Origin: Pedobacter insulae
Lineage (GTDB): Bacteria > Bacteroidota > Bacteroidia > Sphingobacteriales > Sphingobacteriaceae
Assembly (NCBI RefSeq): GCF_900113525.1
Contig: NZ_FOPP01000002.1
Coordinates: 310,001-374,000, forward strand
Direction: 5' to 3'
Length of the DNA stretch: 64,000 nt
Shown: positions 25,347-34,895 of the stretch, one piece after another
How the letters are laid out: every line of letters begins with the position of its first letter
Numbering within the stretch: position 1 is the stretch's first letter
Translations under genes and position numbers: made by a program
The notes under the pieces: generated by a model
What the model was told of the DNA's origin: nothing
The model's input: only the letters and a program-made list of their open reading frames with translations
The model's database searches: none

Positions 25347-26927
25347 TTAATGAACTCCGTTCATCCATTTTTTTAACAATGGGTTTAGCGCAAATAACAA
25401 TAAACCTGCTATAATTGGGATGATGGTAAAAATCAAGAAGAAATAGGAAATCGAATATTCAGTACTTATTTTGTCAATTAAACCTCCGGTTGCTCCCGCC
25501 AGCCAGTTTCCGATAGCCGTACAAGTAAACCATACGCCGAACATTAAGCCCACTAATTTTGCTGGGGCTAGTTTACTAACATATGATAATCCTACCGGAG
25601 AAACACATAATTCGCCAATAGTATGGAAGAAATATGCGAAGACTAGCCAGAACATACTCACTTGTGCTACTGTTGCACCTTGAGGTATGTCAGATCCGCC
25701 ATAGGCTAATCCGGCGAAGCCTAAGCCTACAAATATTAAACCTAATCCAAACTTAATCGGTCCGCTTGGATTGAACTTAGCTTCCCAAAGTTTAGAGAAA
25801 AATGGTGCCAATGAAACGATGAAGAATGAATTTAAAATCCCGAACCAAGATGCTGGAACTTCGGTGCTCACCGCAGTGAACTCTTTCTCTACTTTCCAGA
25901 TAGCTAAACCCCACATAATTACAAAACTGAGACCAGTAAACAATATCGTTGCAGGATATTTTTTTGCAATTTTCTTTGCTAACCCGAATAAAACAACGCT
26001 TACTGCAATTAGCGGGAAAATAGTCAGCGCTGCATCCGCCCATTTAAAAAGGGTTCCGGAACTTCCAGTTAAACTTCGTAAGGTATAATCTTTTGCAAAA
26101 ATCGTCATTGAACCACCAGCCTGCTCAAATACCATCCAAAAGAAAATGGTAAAGATAGAAAGTACAAAGATGACCATCAATCGCTCAGTTACAACTTTTT
26201 TAGGCAATTCTGCTTCACCGGCAACAACTTTTGCTTTATTATCATTTTTCTGACCAATAACGCCAAATATTTTCTGTCCGAAATAAAATTGCAACATTCC
26301 GAAGAACATAAATATACCAGCTAATCCAAATCCCCAATGCCAGCCAATTTTTTCACCAACATAACCGCACATTAAAATTCCTAAAAAGGCACCAGAGTTA
26401 ATTCCCATATAGAAAATTGTATAAGCTGCGTCTTTCTTATCGCTTATTGCAGGATATAATTTCCCTACCATTGAGGAGATATTTGGTTTAAACAACCCAT
26501 TACCCACCATCATCAGAACCAGACCAGCATAAAAGAAGCTCATGCTTATTCCTTCCATTGCCATTGAGGCATGTCCCATTGTCATAATTAAAGCTCCTAA
26601 AATAACGGCTTTACGATATCCAGTTAGTTTATCTGCTATTAATCCACCAATAATTGGGGTTAAATAAACCAAGCCCGTATACCATCCGTATAAGCTCAAA
26701 GCTTCAGGTCTAGTCCATTCCCAACCGCCTTTGCTTGCTTCACTTACTAAGAAAAGAACCAAAAGTGCCCTCATGCCGTAATAGCTGAACCTTTCCCACA
26801 TCTCGGTAAAGAATAAGACAAATAATCCAACTGGGTGGTTAATTAATCTATCTGTTTCGACACCACTTTTTTGGAGGTGTAAATCTAGTGCCTGATCTTG
26901 ACTTAGGCTAGTAGTTTCATTTGCCAT
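25347..26927 (-). CDS. POT/PTR2 family proton-coupled peptide transporter
   Basis: A 526-residue inner-membrane transporter with about 12-14 helices. The signature ExxERFxYY appears as EMWERFSYYG near residue 41; GNGLFKPNISS and the FYMGINSGAFLG motif are typical of proton-dependent oligopeptide transporters. It imports di- and tripeptides. A close paralogue (26999-28660) lies 71 nt upstream, so the pair probably arose by duplication. It is last in the leftward operon and followed by the terminator at 25292-25330. Confidence 0.9.
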   Translation of the reverse strand: MANETTSLSQDQALDLHLQKSGVETDRLINHPVGLFVLFFTEMWERFSYYGMRALLVLFLVSEASKGGWEWTRPEALSLYGWYTGLVYLTPIIGGLIADKLTGYRKAVILGALIMTMGHASMAMEGISMSFFYAGLVLMMVGNGLFKPNISSMVGKLYPAISDKKDAAYTIFYMGINSGAFLGILMCGYVGEKIGWHWGFGLAGIFMFFGMLQFYFGQKIFGVIGQKNDNKAKVVAGEAELPKKVVTERLMVIFVLSIFTIFFWMVFEQAGGSMTIFAKDYTLRSLTGSSGTLFKWADAALTIFPLIAVSVVLFGLAKKIAKKYPATILFTGLSFVIMWGLAIWKVEKEFTAVSTEVPASWFGILNSFFIVSLAPFFSKLWEAKFNPSGPIKFGLGLIFVGLGFAGLAYGGSDIPQGATVAQVSMFWLVFAYFFHTIGELCVSPVGLSYVSKLAPAKLVGLMFGVWFTCTAIGNWLAGATGGLIDKISTEYSISYFFLIFTIIPIIAGLLLFALNPLLKKWMNGVH

Positions 26928-26998
26928 TTTTTTAATTTAGTGTGTATGAGTGTTTAGTTGTATGCAAATTAAGTAAGTTTATTCGTATTTCATCGTAA

Positions 26999-28660
26999 CT
27001 ATTTTATACCCATTTCCTTCATAATTCCATTTAACCATTTTAAAAGGATAAATCCTATGATAGCGGAAGATAGGAGTAAAATAAAATTAACCCAGAAGAA
27101 ATTCGCTTTATCGCTATAAGTATCCCAGAGTGTTGCCAATACGCCAGAGAGTTTATTGCCAATGGATGTTGATAGGAACCAACCTCCCATCATGAGCGAA
27201 GTAATTCTTACGGGGCTTAGTTTTGACACTAAAGATAAACCCATCGGACTTAACAAAAGTTCACCTATGGTAATTACCCCATAACCCGCCATAAGCCATA
27301 GTACAGAAACTTTTTCTGAACCATTGTTGCCTGCGTAAACAGCGGCTACCATCACCAGTACGGAAATTGCAGATACGAACACTCCAAAGATAATTTTTGT
27401 AGCTGTACTAGGTTCTTTGTCTCGGCGTCTAAGCCAGGTAAAAAATGCTACGATGAGCGGAGTAAGGATAATTACCCAAGCTGGATTTATAGATTGGGTT
27501 AGGTTTGTAGCCCAGAGTTCAATTTCTGCACCTTCTGCAGGTAGTTTTTCGGAAGGTACATTTTTAAAGTAAGGAGGGTAATTGTACTCTTTCATAACTA
27601 CTCCATTATTTTTTTGTAATCGAAAGGCATCATCATAAAGCGCAATACTGTCTTTTTGATAAGTTACATTTTGCGACAAGCTTAGACCTGAAAATATTTG
27701 CTTTGCAGTTGGATTACTTACCTCCCTATCTGTATAACGATCGGCCCAGGTGTTAAGAGCTGAACCATTTTGCTTAAATACCGCCCAAAATAAAATTACT
27801 ACCATAAAAATGGTTAATAACGCAGCTATCGGACGTTTTTCTATTTTGTTTGCCTTAAAGTAAAGGGTGCTATAGAAATATATTACTGGAATACAGGCAA
27901 ATATAAAAGCGTCTGTAGAATTCGACCCAACTAAAGCATGGCCAAGCAGTTTTTGCGGTAATATCCATCCAACAATACCAGCTAAAATGGCAGGTGCGAG
28001 GATGAGCATTGTAATTCTGGTGAATGACATGTCGCCTTCTTGCACGCCTTTTTTAATATCAAAGGCACGATAATGTTTCAACCCACTTATAAACACCACT
28101 ACGCCAATAAACATTCCAATACCAGCAGCCAGGAAGGCATACTCCCAACCTAATAAAATATACAAAGCAGCGCCAAAAAAGTTGCAGATGAAGGCACCCA
28201 CATTTATGCCCATGTAAAATATATTGTAGCCATCGTCTTTTTTATCCTGATACTCCGGTGTGGAGTAAATATTTCCCAATAAAGTGGAGATATTGGGTTT
28301 AAAAAAACCGTTTCCCAGTATCACGAGCGTCATTGCAACATACAGTGCTGCTAAATTGTGTACACCCATTAAGCAATAGCCAACGCCCATCATTAAGCCA
28401 CCCATAATAATAGATTTCGCGTAACCCAGATATCGATCTGCAATTAACCCTCCCAGAAACGGTGTCAAAAAAACTAACGCTATAAATGTTCCATAAAGAT
28501 CTGCAGATTCGGCTTCCGTCATCGCAAAACCAGCTTTTACATCCTTTAAGTAGAGTGTAAAAATTCCGATCATTAAATAGTAACCAAATCTTTCCCACAT
28601 TTCTGAGAGAAATAGAAATTTCAGACCTTTAGGGTGTTTTAACGAAGTTGCTTGAGCCAT
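26999..28660 (-). CDS. POT/PTR2 family proton-coupled peptide transporter
   Basis: A 553-residue relative of the preceding transporter with the same ERF motif (LSEMWERFGYY), GNGFFKPNISTLLG, and FYMGINVGAF. It differs in carrying a roughly 80-residue hydrophilic loop (about residues 300-380, between two helices), which is longer than in its neighbour. The second half repeats the transporter fold. It imports short peptides. It starts 20 nt after a secreted-protein gene in the same operon. Confidence 0.9.
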   Translation of the reverse strand: MAQATSLKHPKGLKFLFLSEMWERFGYYLMIGIFTLYLKDVKAGFAMTEAESADLYGTFIALVFLTPFLGGLIADRYLGYAKSIIMGGLMMGVGYCLMGVHNLAALYVAMTLVILGNGFFKPNISTLLGNIYSTPEYQDKKDDGYNIFYMGINVGAFICNFFGAALYILLGWEYAFLAAGIGMFIGVVVFISGLKHYRAFDIKKGVQEGDMSFTRITMLILAPAILAGIVGWILPQKLLGHALVGSNSTDAFIFACIPVIYFYSTLYFKANKIEKRPIAALLTIFMVVILFWAVFKQNGSALNTWADRYTDREVSNPTAKQIFSGLSLSQNVTYQKDSIALYDDAFRLQKNNGVVMKEYNYPPYFKNVPSEKLPAEGAEIELWATNLTQSINPAWVIILTPLIVAFFTWLRRRDKEPSTATKIIFGVFVSAISVLVMVAAVYAGNNGSEKVSVLWLMAGYGVITIGELLLSPMGLSLVSKLSPVRITSLMMGGWFLSTSIGNKLSGVLATLWDTYSDKANFFWVNFILLLSSAIIGFILLKWLNGIMKEMGIK

Positions 28661-28680
28661 AATTTGTGTGAGGGATGTCG

Positions 28681-29598
28681 TTATTGTCTAGGGTTTACAA
28701 TTACTTCAGAAGCTTTTTTTGGTGCTTTGTATAAATCTTCATTTGCAGTAGCCTCATTTTTTAAAGCTACATTTTCAGAGAGTGACAATTTGCCCCATAC
28801 AATTGGATAGGCATCGAAAGTTAAATCACTGCCATAAAATTCGAAGTTACCTGTCATTTTTGGCTCGTAAGGAACTAAATGGTCAAAAACAATCATGTTT
28901 ACCTTTTTGTCCCAGATTAATGTCATCGCATTTTGCTTGCTGTATTCAAAGATTACCCTATTTTTTAGCGGTTTGTTTTTCTCGGTTTCAAAAATATTCT
29001 TGCCAAACACCGGTTCATTTTTCTCGAACGATAATACTTCAATTACTTTTTTAGAAGTTTTTAAGGTGTTCCCTTTCCAACCTAATAAAACATAGTAAGG
29101 TTGTTTGCCCTTTGCTGATACGGGTATTATTTCATAATAGCGGGCGCCAAACCATTCTTTATGGGTGGTTAGGGCATTTGGATTGTTGATGGTGTTTGTG
29201 GCGTCATTAAGAGGAAAGAGTTTTAATGCGCCATCACTAGTAGGTATTTGAATGGTTCCATAATAACGATAGGTGCCATCATTTAATGGAACAAACCAAG
29301 TAATAATTCTGAATGAATTGTCGGAAGGCTTTAATATGGATATTCTTTTTAATGAATCGAATCCATAATCGAATGATCCAGTAATTTTTAGTGCAGTTAT
29401 AAATTTCTTAATGAATGCCGCATTCTTTTCTAAACGTGAAAAATCTTCCTGCGGCGCAAAAGTCTCTTCGCTTAAAATAAGGAGAGAATCCTGGTATTTA
29501 TTTAACTGAGAACTGTTAACGTTATTGTAAGTATGCTGTGCATCCGATTTGAATGCACAGCATACAATTACAACTAGCAACATAAATTGTTTAACCAT
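28681..29598 (-). CDS. Exported protein of unknown function
   Basis: A 305-residue protein with a signal peptide (1-20, ending KSDAQ). The mature part is soluble, mostly beta, with motifs such as GSFDYGFDSLKRISIL, YRYYGTIQIP and YYVLLGWKGN. I do not recognise a family. It sits between thiolase (5 nt) and a peptide transporter (20 nt), so it is co-transcribed with them and may act in the periplasm. No enzymatic motif is seen. Confidence 0.68.
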   Translation of the reverse strand: MVKQFMLLVVIVCCAFKSDAQHTYNNVNSSQLNKYQDSLLILSEETFAPQEDFSRLEKNAAFIKKFITALKITGSFDYGFDSLKRISILKPSDNSFRIITWFVPLNDGTYRYYGTIQIPTSDGALKLFPLNDATNTINNPNALTTHKEWFGARYYEIIPVSAKGKQPYYVLLGWKGNTLKTSKKVIEVLSFEKNEPVFGKNIFETEKNKPLKNRVIFEYSKQNAMTLIWDKKVNMIVFDHLVPYEPKMTGNFEFYGSDLTFDAYPIVWGKLSLSENVALKNEATANEDLYKAPKKASEVIVNPRQ

Positions 29599-29603
29599 AT
29601 ATA

Positions 29604-30782
29604 CTAACGCAGATTTTCAATAACTATTGCACTTGCGCCACCGCCACCATTGCAAATTCCAGCCACACCAATTTTACCATTGTTTTGTGCCAATACTGAA
29701 AGGAGGGTGACTACTATTCGAGCGCCAGAAGCACCTAGTGGATGCCCAATAGCCACTGCTCCGCCGTTTAGGTTAACTTGTTCGTTTTTAAGATTTAACT
29801 CTTGGTTATTAGCTAATGATACAACCGAAAATGCTTCATTAATCTCGAAATAATCCACATCCGCTATAGTTAAATTAGCCTTATTTAAAGCGAGGGGAAT
29901 AGCTTTTGAGGGGGCTGTTGTGAACCACTCTGCCGCCTGTTGCGCATCAGCGTAAGCTAAAATTTTCGCTAAAGGTTTTAGACCCAGTTGACTGGCTCTT
30001 TCTGCACTCATAAGTACCAGCGCTGCTGCACCATCATTTAAGCTCGATGCATTCGCGGCTGTTACGGTTCCATCTTTTTTGAAAACAGGTTTTAAACCTG
30101 GTATTTTATCAAATTTCACCAAATTGGGCTCTTCGTCATTGCTGATTAAGGTTATTTCCCCCTTTCGGTCTTTTACTTCAATCGGTGCAATTTCATCAGT
30201 GAATTTACCTGAAGTCTGTGCAGCTTGCGCTCTTTTATATGATTCTATGGCGAAATTATCTTGGGCTTCCCGGCTAATATTACAGGTTTCGGCGCAAAGT
30301 TCTGCTGCCGACCCCATATGATAATCATTATACACGTCCCACAGGCCATCTTTTACCAGTCCATCCGTAATTTGTCCGTGGCCGAGGCGATAACCATTCC
30401 GTGCTTTATCTAAATAATAAGGAACATTGCTCATGCTTTCCATGCCGCCCGCTACCACAATTTCATTTTGCCCTAAAGCAATACTTTGCGCGGCAAGCAT
30501 GATTGCTTTGGTGCCAGATGCACAAACCTTGTTAATCGTAGTGGTAGGTAAGTCGTGTAATCCGGCAAATTTTGCAGCCTGGGTTGCTGGGGCCTGGCCA
30601 AGGTTGGCCGATAATACATTACCCATATATACTTCCTGAACGCTTTCCGATTTTATTCCTGCTTTTTCAATTGCTGCCTTAATAGCAAAACCCCCTAGCT
30701 GGGTAGCTGAAAATGAGGCAAGTGACCCGCCAAAACTGCCAATAGGTGTTCTAACCGCAGCTATAATTACTACTTCTTTCAT
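29604..30782 (-). CDS. Acetyl-CoA C-acetyltransferase (thiolase)
   Basis: A 392-residue thiolase joining or splitting acyl-CoA with CoA. The acylated cysteine is in NKVCASGTKA (C87), the catalytic histidine in GHPLGASGAR and the second cysteine in GICNGGGGAS. The open frame extends to a TTG at 30809, but the ATG at 30782 (MKEVVIIAAVRTPIG) is the normal family start. It opens the operon with the exported protein and the two peptide transporters. The biosynthetic or degradative direction is not fixed by sequence. Confidence 0.92.
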   Translation of the reverse strand: MKEVVIIAAVRTPIGSFGGSLASFSATQLGGFAIKAAIEKAGIKSESVQEVYMGNVLSANLGQAPATQAAKFAGLHDLPTTTINKVCASGTKAIMLAAQSIALGQNEIVVAGGMESMSNVPYYLDKARNGYRLGHGQITDGLVKDGLWDVYNDYHMGSAAELCAETCNISREAQDNFAIESYKRAQAAQTSGKFTDEIAPIEVKDRKGEITLISNDEEPNLVKFDKIPGLKPVFKKDGTVTAANASSLNDGAAALVLMSAERASQLGLKPLAKILAYADAQQAAEWFTTAPSKAIPLALNKANLTIADVDYFEINEAFSVVSLANNQELNLKNEQVNLNGGAVAIGHPLGASGARIVVTLLSVLAQNNGKIGVAGICNGGGGASAIVIENLR

Positions 30783-30840
30783 GTCTTTCTCTAATATTTG
30801 GTGGGGCAAATATAGTATTAATCACGCAATCCTAGTAATG

Positions 30841-31035
30841 CTACAATTCTTCAGTTTTATTGATCTTCGAAATTTTAGTCTTTTTTTGCCTCTTTATCGC
30901 TTCATTCAAAAGGAATTCTATTTGCCCGTTCGTGCTTCTAAACTCACTGCTTGCCCATCGCTCAATCTCTTTAAGAAGTGCTGGATTGATGCGTAGCACA
31001 AAGGCTTTTTTATCTTTCTCTGACATCGGTTTCAA
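30841..31035 (-). CDS. Arc-like ribbon-helix-helix DNA-binding protein
   Basis: A 64-residue protein with the Arc/MetJ fold: a short beta strand (KAFVLRI), helix 1 (NPALLKEIERWASSEFR) and helix 2 (STNGQIEFLLNEAIKRQ), then a basic tail. Such proteins bind DNA as dimers of dimers. It overlaps the membrane PH-like gene by 26 nt, or 17 nt if the ATG at 31026 is used. It is the last gene of the SPFH operon and may regulate the repeats found just before the SPFH start. Confidence 0.8.
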   Translation of the reverse strand: MKPMSEKDKKAFVLRINPALLKEIERWASSEFRSTNGQIEFLLNEAIKRQKKTKISKINKTEEL

Positions 31036-31546
31036 TGGCTCCTATGTTGTTGGTTCGTTTTAAATTAATTAAAAAGAGGTTAAGTTCATTTGCTTTTGCG
31101 GTGCTGAAGAGAATTTTTTTACGATTGGATAGTTCTAGTTGTAAACCTATATTTTCGTCATTAAAGATATAGGCCTTGTCATTAAATTTAAACCACAGGC
31201 GATGTTTTACACCCCAGCCGCCATACTCCCCCAGCGCATCGTATCTTCTGAGGTAGATCTTGTCGATGTCTGTCCAAGTGATCATCCTTTTTTTGGAGAA
31301 TGGCCAATAGTGATAAATAACGCCAGCCGGGTTTATTATGAGTGTTAGAGAATTTTTGGTCACAAAATAAATTATAACAAACGGGAGTAGTAAAGCCCAG
31401 ATAGGCGCAAAATAACTCTCTTTTAAGGTTTCTAAAGTTATTCCTCCCTTATCTAAAAATACAATACTTCCTATCACTATCGATTCAATAGCGAGGAGGA
31501 TATATAGCCACCATAATTTAAGCTGTTGTTTTTCTTCGAATTCCAT
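31010..31546 (-). CDS. Membrane-anchored PH-like domain protein
   Basis: A 178-residue protein with two membrane helices (about 13-32 and 44-63) followed by a beta-rich domain of about 105 residues (LTLIINPAGVIYHYWPFSKKRMITWTDIDKIYLRRYDALGEYGGWGV) that resembles the bacterial PH domain (DUF304/bPH). I assign this by eye. It directly follows the SPFH gene (no gap) and overlaps the RHH gene. A role in membrane or protein scaffolding with the SPFH protein is inference. Confidence 0.65.
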   Translation of the reverse strand: MEFEEKQQLKLWWLYILLAIESIVIGSIVFLDKGGITLETLKESYFAPIWALLLPFVIIYFVTKNSLTLIINPAGVIYHYWPFSKKRMITWTDIDKIYLRRYDALGEYGGWGVKHRLWFKFNDKAYIFNDENIGLQLELSNRKKILFSTAKANELNLFLINLKRTNNIGAIETDVRER

Positions 31547-32404
31547 TTAGTTGTATAATGTGCCCGTGTTTACAACAGGCTGTACATTCCTGTCTCCGCA
31601 TAATACAACCAGTAAATTACTTACCATTGCAGCTTTACGTTCTTCGTCTAAATCAACGATATTTTTTTCCGATAGACGTTCTAAAGCCATTTCTACCATG
31701 CCAACCGCTCCTTCAACAATTAGTTTACGTGCGGCAATAACTGCAGTTGCTTGTTGACGCTGTAGCATGGCGCTAGCAATTTCCTGTGCGTAAGCTAAGT
31801 GAGATATTCTGGCCTCAATTACGTCAATACCAGCTCTAGACAAACGTTCATTTAGTTCTTGTTCTAAAAGTACACTCACTTTATCGGCGCCGTCTTTTAA
31901 GGTAATTTCTGCGCTTTCATCTTCCATATGGTCGTATGCAAAACTGTTAGCTAAATGCCTTACCGCTGCCTCGCTTTGTATATTAACATACTGCAAATAA
32001 TTCTCCACCGCAAACGTTGCCTTAGCGGTTTCGTTTACCTGCCAAACAATTACCGCAGCAATTTCAATAGGATTACCCATTTTGTCATTTACCTTTAATT
32101 GCTGCCCGTTTAAATTTCTAGCTCTTAATGATAGCTTTGTTTTGCTAGTAAAAGGGTTCACCCAATAAAAACCATCTGTTTTCACGGTGCCAACATATTG
32201 TCCAAATAAAGTCAGCACTTTCGATTCGTTTGGGTTTACAATGATTAACCCTGGCATAACGAGAACAAAATTCACCGTTAGCAAGACTCCTCCCAAAGCA
32301 AAGTTCTCGGAGGTGAAGCAAATAACGGCTATGCATAAAAGCACAAAGAACATGGCAGCTGCCAAATAACCAGATACTGGCTTTATAATTTTTTCCTGAT
32401 ACAT
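31547..32404 (-). CDS. SPFH/Band 7 domain protein
   Basis: A 285-residue membrane protein of the stomatin/prohibitin/flotillin (SPFH) superfamily. Two N-terminal hydrophobic segments (about 12-60) precede [29 protein letters not shown], the start of the Band 7 domain, and the end of the domain is rich in charged helices ([43 protein letters not shown]). These proteins form large membrane assemblies linked to proteases and stress. First gene of the operon with the PH-like and RHH genes. Confidence 0.87.
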   Translation of the reverse strand: MYQEKIIKPVSGYLAAAMFFVLLCIAVICFTSENFALGGVLLTVNFVLVMPGLIIVNPNESKVLTLFGQYVGTVKTDGFYWVNPFTSKTKLSLRARNLNGQQLKVNDKMGNPIEIAAVIVWQVNETAKATFAVENYLQYVNIQSEAAVRHLANSFAYDHMEDESAEITLKDGADKVSVLLEQELNERLSRAGIDVIEARISHLAYAQEIASAMLQRQQATAVIAARKLIVEGAVGMVEMALERLSEKNIVDLDEERKAAMVSNLLVVLCGDRNVQPVVNTGTLYN

Positions 32405-32406
32405 AA

Positions 32407-32426
32407 TTGATATTAATTTGATATCA
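32407..32426. promoter_or_regulatory. 11-bp-spaced direct repeat TTGATAT with TGATATCA dyad
   Basis: TTGATAT occurs at 32407 and 32418, 11 bp apart, and the second copy overlaps the palindrome TGATATCA at 32419-32426. This lies 2-20 nt before the SPFH start codon. It could be an operator for the RHH protein encoded at the end of the same operon, which is an inference. Confidence 0.45.
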
Positions 32427-32467
32427 TAAATTAAGGAATAATAATTGAGATTTCCTAATTGATTCAG

Positions 32468-32492
32468 TAGCTAATTAGTTATTTAGCTAATT
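32468..32492. repeat. Two TAGCTAAT copies of the AATTAGCTAATT element
   Basis: TAGCTAATTAG at 32468-32478 and TTAGCTAATT at 32483-32492 form direct copies 16 bp apart in the divergent gap between the SPFH and HD genes. The same core forms hairpins at 1457-1492 and 6917-6958. Here it is not at a gene end, so it is not simply a terminator. Confidence 0.5.
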
Positions 32493-32507
32493 TTGATGAA
32501 ATAATCT

Positions 32508-32515
32508 TATTTTTG
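32508..32515 (+). promoter_or_regulatory. -7 box TATTTTTG for the 7TM-HD gene
   Basis: An exact TAnnTTTG octamer 22 nt before the TTG start at 32538. No strong -33 TTG is seen at the usual distance. Confidence 0.45.
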
Positions 32516-32537
32516 AATTAAATCAATTTATAATCTT

Positions 32538-34613
32538 TTGGCTAAAATCAGAAAAAATCCTAAAGTACTTTATCGCAAGTATTCATCAAATATTAAGTAT
32601 TTAATGATGATTGTTTGTGTGCTTGCTGTTACCCTTTTTTTACCCAAACAACCGCGATTTAGGTATGAATTTGAAAAGGGAAAGACTTGGTTAAACAAGG
32701 ATTTAATTTCGCCTTTCAGCTTTGCTATTTTAAAAACTGATCCCCAGTTAACGACCGATAAAACTGAGGCTTTAGATAACATTTTACCTATTTATAAGTA
32801 TAACAGCGAGGTTTTTGAGAGCCAAAATGAGGCTTTTTTGAATGAGTTTGATGTTAAATGGAAGTCGAATGACCTAGCAGAGACTGAAAAAGAGGGCACC
32901 AAGAAGCAGGCCCTTAACATGTTGCGGTCGGTTTATGAGAAGGGAATTATTGGCATAGTTGCCAAACATCAGAAAGGGCAGAAATATTATGACTTTTCGC
33001 TACTTAAGCAAAATGTTTCCAAAAAAAGCAGTTCTCAGGATGTTTATACTACTGAAAGTGCACTGAATTATTTTAAAAATAACTTTAAATCTACAAACCT
33101 TAAAGTCAAAGATGCCGTCATAGATTTAATAGAAAGTCATTTAAAGCCAAATCTTCTTTTTGATGAAAATCTTACGGCTATTGTGCAGCGGAATACACTC
33201 AATAGCTTATCTACTACAAAAGGCATGGTCCAGAAAGATGAACTGATTGTAGCTAAAGGAATGGTTATTAATGACGAAGTCTATCAAAAACTGCTTTCCT
33301 TTAAAGAAACCTATGAAGCTCAGACAAAAACTATCGGAGATAATAGGTTAGTTTACGTTGGGCAGGTGTTTCTTGTCGGTTTTATTATTACCTTGTTAAT
33401 GGTATTTCTCTTTCTATTTAGGAAGGATATTTTTGGCGATAATAGGCAATTGTCGTTGCTTTTATTAGTGATCACATCGATGTTATTTGCCTTAACATGG
33501 GCTATCAAGGTTAATTTACCAAGTCTTTATTACATCCCTTTTTGTATTGTACCAATTATCATCCGGATCTTATTTGATACCCGTTTAGCGCTAAACCTCC
33601 ATTTATTGGTAATCTTGATTGCTGGTTTTTTTGTACCTAATAGCTTCGAGTTTGTGTTTTACCAAACTACCGCTGGTATGGTAGCTATATACAGCATTAA
33701 GAATTTAATTAAGCGAGAACAACTACTCATTTCCGCATCTTTTATATTGGCTGCTTATTTTGTTTCGTTTGTTGGGATCGCATTGCTCAGGGAAGGATCT
33801 TTAAATCAGATTGAATGGGAGAGATTTTTGCCTTTTGTTTTTAGTGTTTTACTTTCTTTGTTGGCTTACCCATTAATTTACGGTTTTGAAAGGGTTTTTG
33901 GTATCACATCTGATGTTGCTTTAATTGAGCTCACCAACACTAATAATAAATTACTCCGTGAGTTAGCATTTAAGGCGCCAGGTACATTCCAGCATTCATT
34001 ACAGGTGGCTAATTTGGCAGAGGCAGCAATTTTTAAAATTGGGGGTAATTCGTTATTGGTAAGGGCAGGGGCTTTATACCATGATATTGGTAAAATGGAA
34101 AACCCGCAATATTTCATAGAAAACCAGAATACTGCTGTAAGTCCGCACGACAAGCTGCCTTATGAACAAAGCGCTCAAATTATCATTAAGCATGTACATA
34201 AGGGCATTGAAATTACACGGCGCCATAAATTGCCAGAAAATGTTATTGATTTTATTAGAACACACCATGGCAATACAAGGGTTGATTATTTTTATCAGTC
34301 TTTTTTAAAGAATTCTCCAGAAAAGTTTGTTGATGAAAATATTTTCCGTTATCCAGGACCCATTCCATTTTCTAAGGAAACGGGTGTATTGATGTTGGCG
34401 GACTCGGTGGAAGCTGCGTCGAGAAGTTTGAAAAATCCCGATGCCCAGAGTATAAATGACCTTGTTGAAAGGATCATAAATTATAAATTGGATCAAGATC
34501 AATTAGATAATTGCGATTTAACGTTAAAAGATCTAGAAACTATAAAGCTGATTTTCAAGACGATGCTGATGAGTATTTATCATGTTCGAATAGATTATCA
34601 ACAAACAACGTAA
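32538..34613 (+). CDS. 7TM-HD phosphodiesterase (PgpH family)
   Basis: A 691-residue inner-membrane protein: short cytoplasmic start, one helix, an extracytoplasmic domain (to about residue 270), a seven-helix 7TM-HD region (about 270-460), then a cytoplasmic HD domain with FQHSLQVANLAEAA and HDIGK near residue 515. PgpH proteins hydrolyse cyclic di-AMP, so this probably turns over that messenger; confirmation by assay is not in the sequence. The start codon is TTG (MAKIRKNP), leaving a cytoplasmic tail before the first helix. It precedes the tRNA pair. Confidence 0.9.
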   Translation: MAKIRKNPKVLYRKYSSNIKYLMMIVCVLAVTLFLPKQPRFRYEFEKGKTWLNKDLISPFSFAILKTDPQLTTDKTEALDNILPIYKYNSEVFESQNEAFLNEFDVKWKSNDLAETEKEGTKKQALNMLRSVYEKGIIGIVAKHQKGQKYYDFSLLKQNVSKKSSSQDVYTTESALNYFKNNFKSTNLKVKDAVIDLIESHLKPNLLFDENLTAIVQRNTLNSLSTTKGMVQKDELIVAKGMVINDEVYQKLLSFKETYEAQTKTIGDNRLVYVGQVFLVGFIITLLMVFLFLFRKDIFGDNRQLSLLLLVITSMLFALTWAIKVNLPSLYYIPFCIVPIIIRILFDTRLALNLHLLVILIAGFFVPNSFEFVFYQTTAGMVAIYSIKNLIKREQLLISASFILAAYFVSFVGIALLREGSLNQIEWERFLPFVFSVLLSLLAYPLIYGFERVFGITSDVALIELTNTNNKLLRELAFKAPGTFQHSLQVANLAEAAIFKIGGNSLLVRAGALYHDIGKMENPQYFIENQNTAVSPHDKLPYEQSAQIIIKHVHKGIEITRRHKLPENVIDFIRTHHGNTRVDYFYQSFLKNSPEKFVDENIFRYPGPIPFSKETGVLMLADSVEAASRSLKNPDAQSINDLVERIINYKLDQDQLDNCDLTLKDLETIKLIFKTMLMSIYHVRIDYQQTT

Positions 34614-34619
34614 TTTTTT

Positions 34620-34649
34620 TTTGCAAACTTAGATGAATTGCTATATTTG
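34620..34649 (+). promoter_or_regulatory. Bacteroidetes promoter for tRNA-Ser/tRNA-Pro
   Basis: TTTG ends at 34623 and TATATTTG at 34642-34649 fits the -7 box exactly, with 18 nt between. RNA would start about 25 nt before tRNA-Ser. This is the clearest -33/-7 pair in the window. Confidence 0.65.
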
Positions 34650-34677
34650 CATCCTCAAAAGGGACATTTTGAGAATT

Positions 34678-34764
34678 GGAGGGATGCCTGAGTGGCCGAA
34701 AGGAACAGTTTGCTAAACTGTCGTACTGGCAACGGTACCGAGGGTTCGAATCCCTCTTCCTCCG
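34678..34764 (+). tRNA. tRNA-Ser(GCT)
   Basis: An 87-nt serine tRNA. The acceptor stem pairs GGAGGGA with TTCCTCC, the anticodon GCT is in the loop of a stem CAGTTT/AAACTG, the T arm is GAGGG-TTCGAAT-CCCTC, and a long variable arm (GTACTGGCAACGGTAC) marks class II. It reads AGC/AGT codons. CCA is not encoded. Confidence 0.93.
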
Positions 34765-34815
34765 CTGCTTATAAAATCGAAAGGTTTTATAACATTTAAA
34801 AGATCGATACCAGTT

Positions 34816-34889
34816 CGGGGTGTAGCGTAGCCCGGTATCGCGCCTGCTTTGGGAGCAGGAGGTCGTAGGTTCGAATCCTGCCACCCCGA
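34816..34889 (+). tRNA. tRNA-Pro(TGG)
   Basis: A 74-nt proline tRNA. Acceptor CGGGGTG pairs with CACCCCG, anticodon TGG sits in CCTGC-TTTGGGA-GCAGG, and the T arm carries GTTCGAAT. The CCA end is not encoded. It shares a transcript with tRNA-Ser (about 51 nt gap). Its 3' end is duplicated downstream beside an integrase, so it is probably an integration target. Confidence 0.94.
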
Positions 34890-34890
34890 C
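34874..34890. repeat. att-like direct repeat, copy within tRNA-Pro 3' end
   Basis: The 17-nt sequence AATCCTGCCACCCCGAC covers the end of the T arm and the acceptor stem of tRNA-Pro. The identical sequence occurs at 35052-35068. Integration of mobile elements at tRNA 3' ends leaves exactly such duplicates, with the integrase gene near one of them. Confidence 0.7.
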
Positions 34891-34895
34891 AAACG

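Noticed and set aside
31551-31757. A 68-residue + frame in the SPFH gene
   Set aside because: Antisense to the C-terminal part of the SPFH protein, with no supporting signal.
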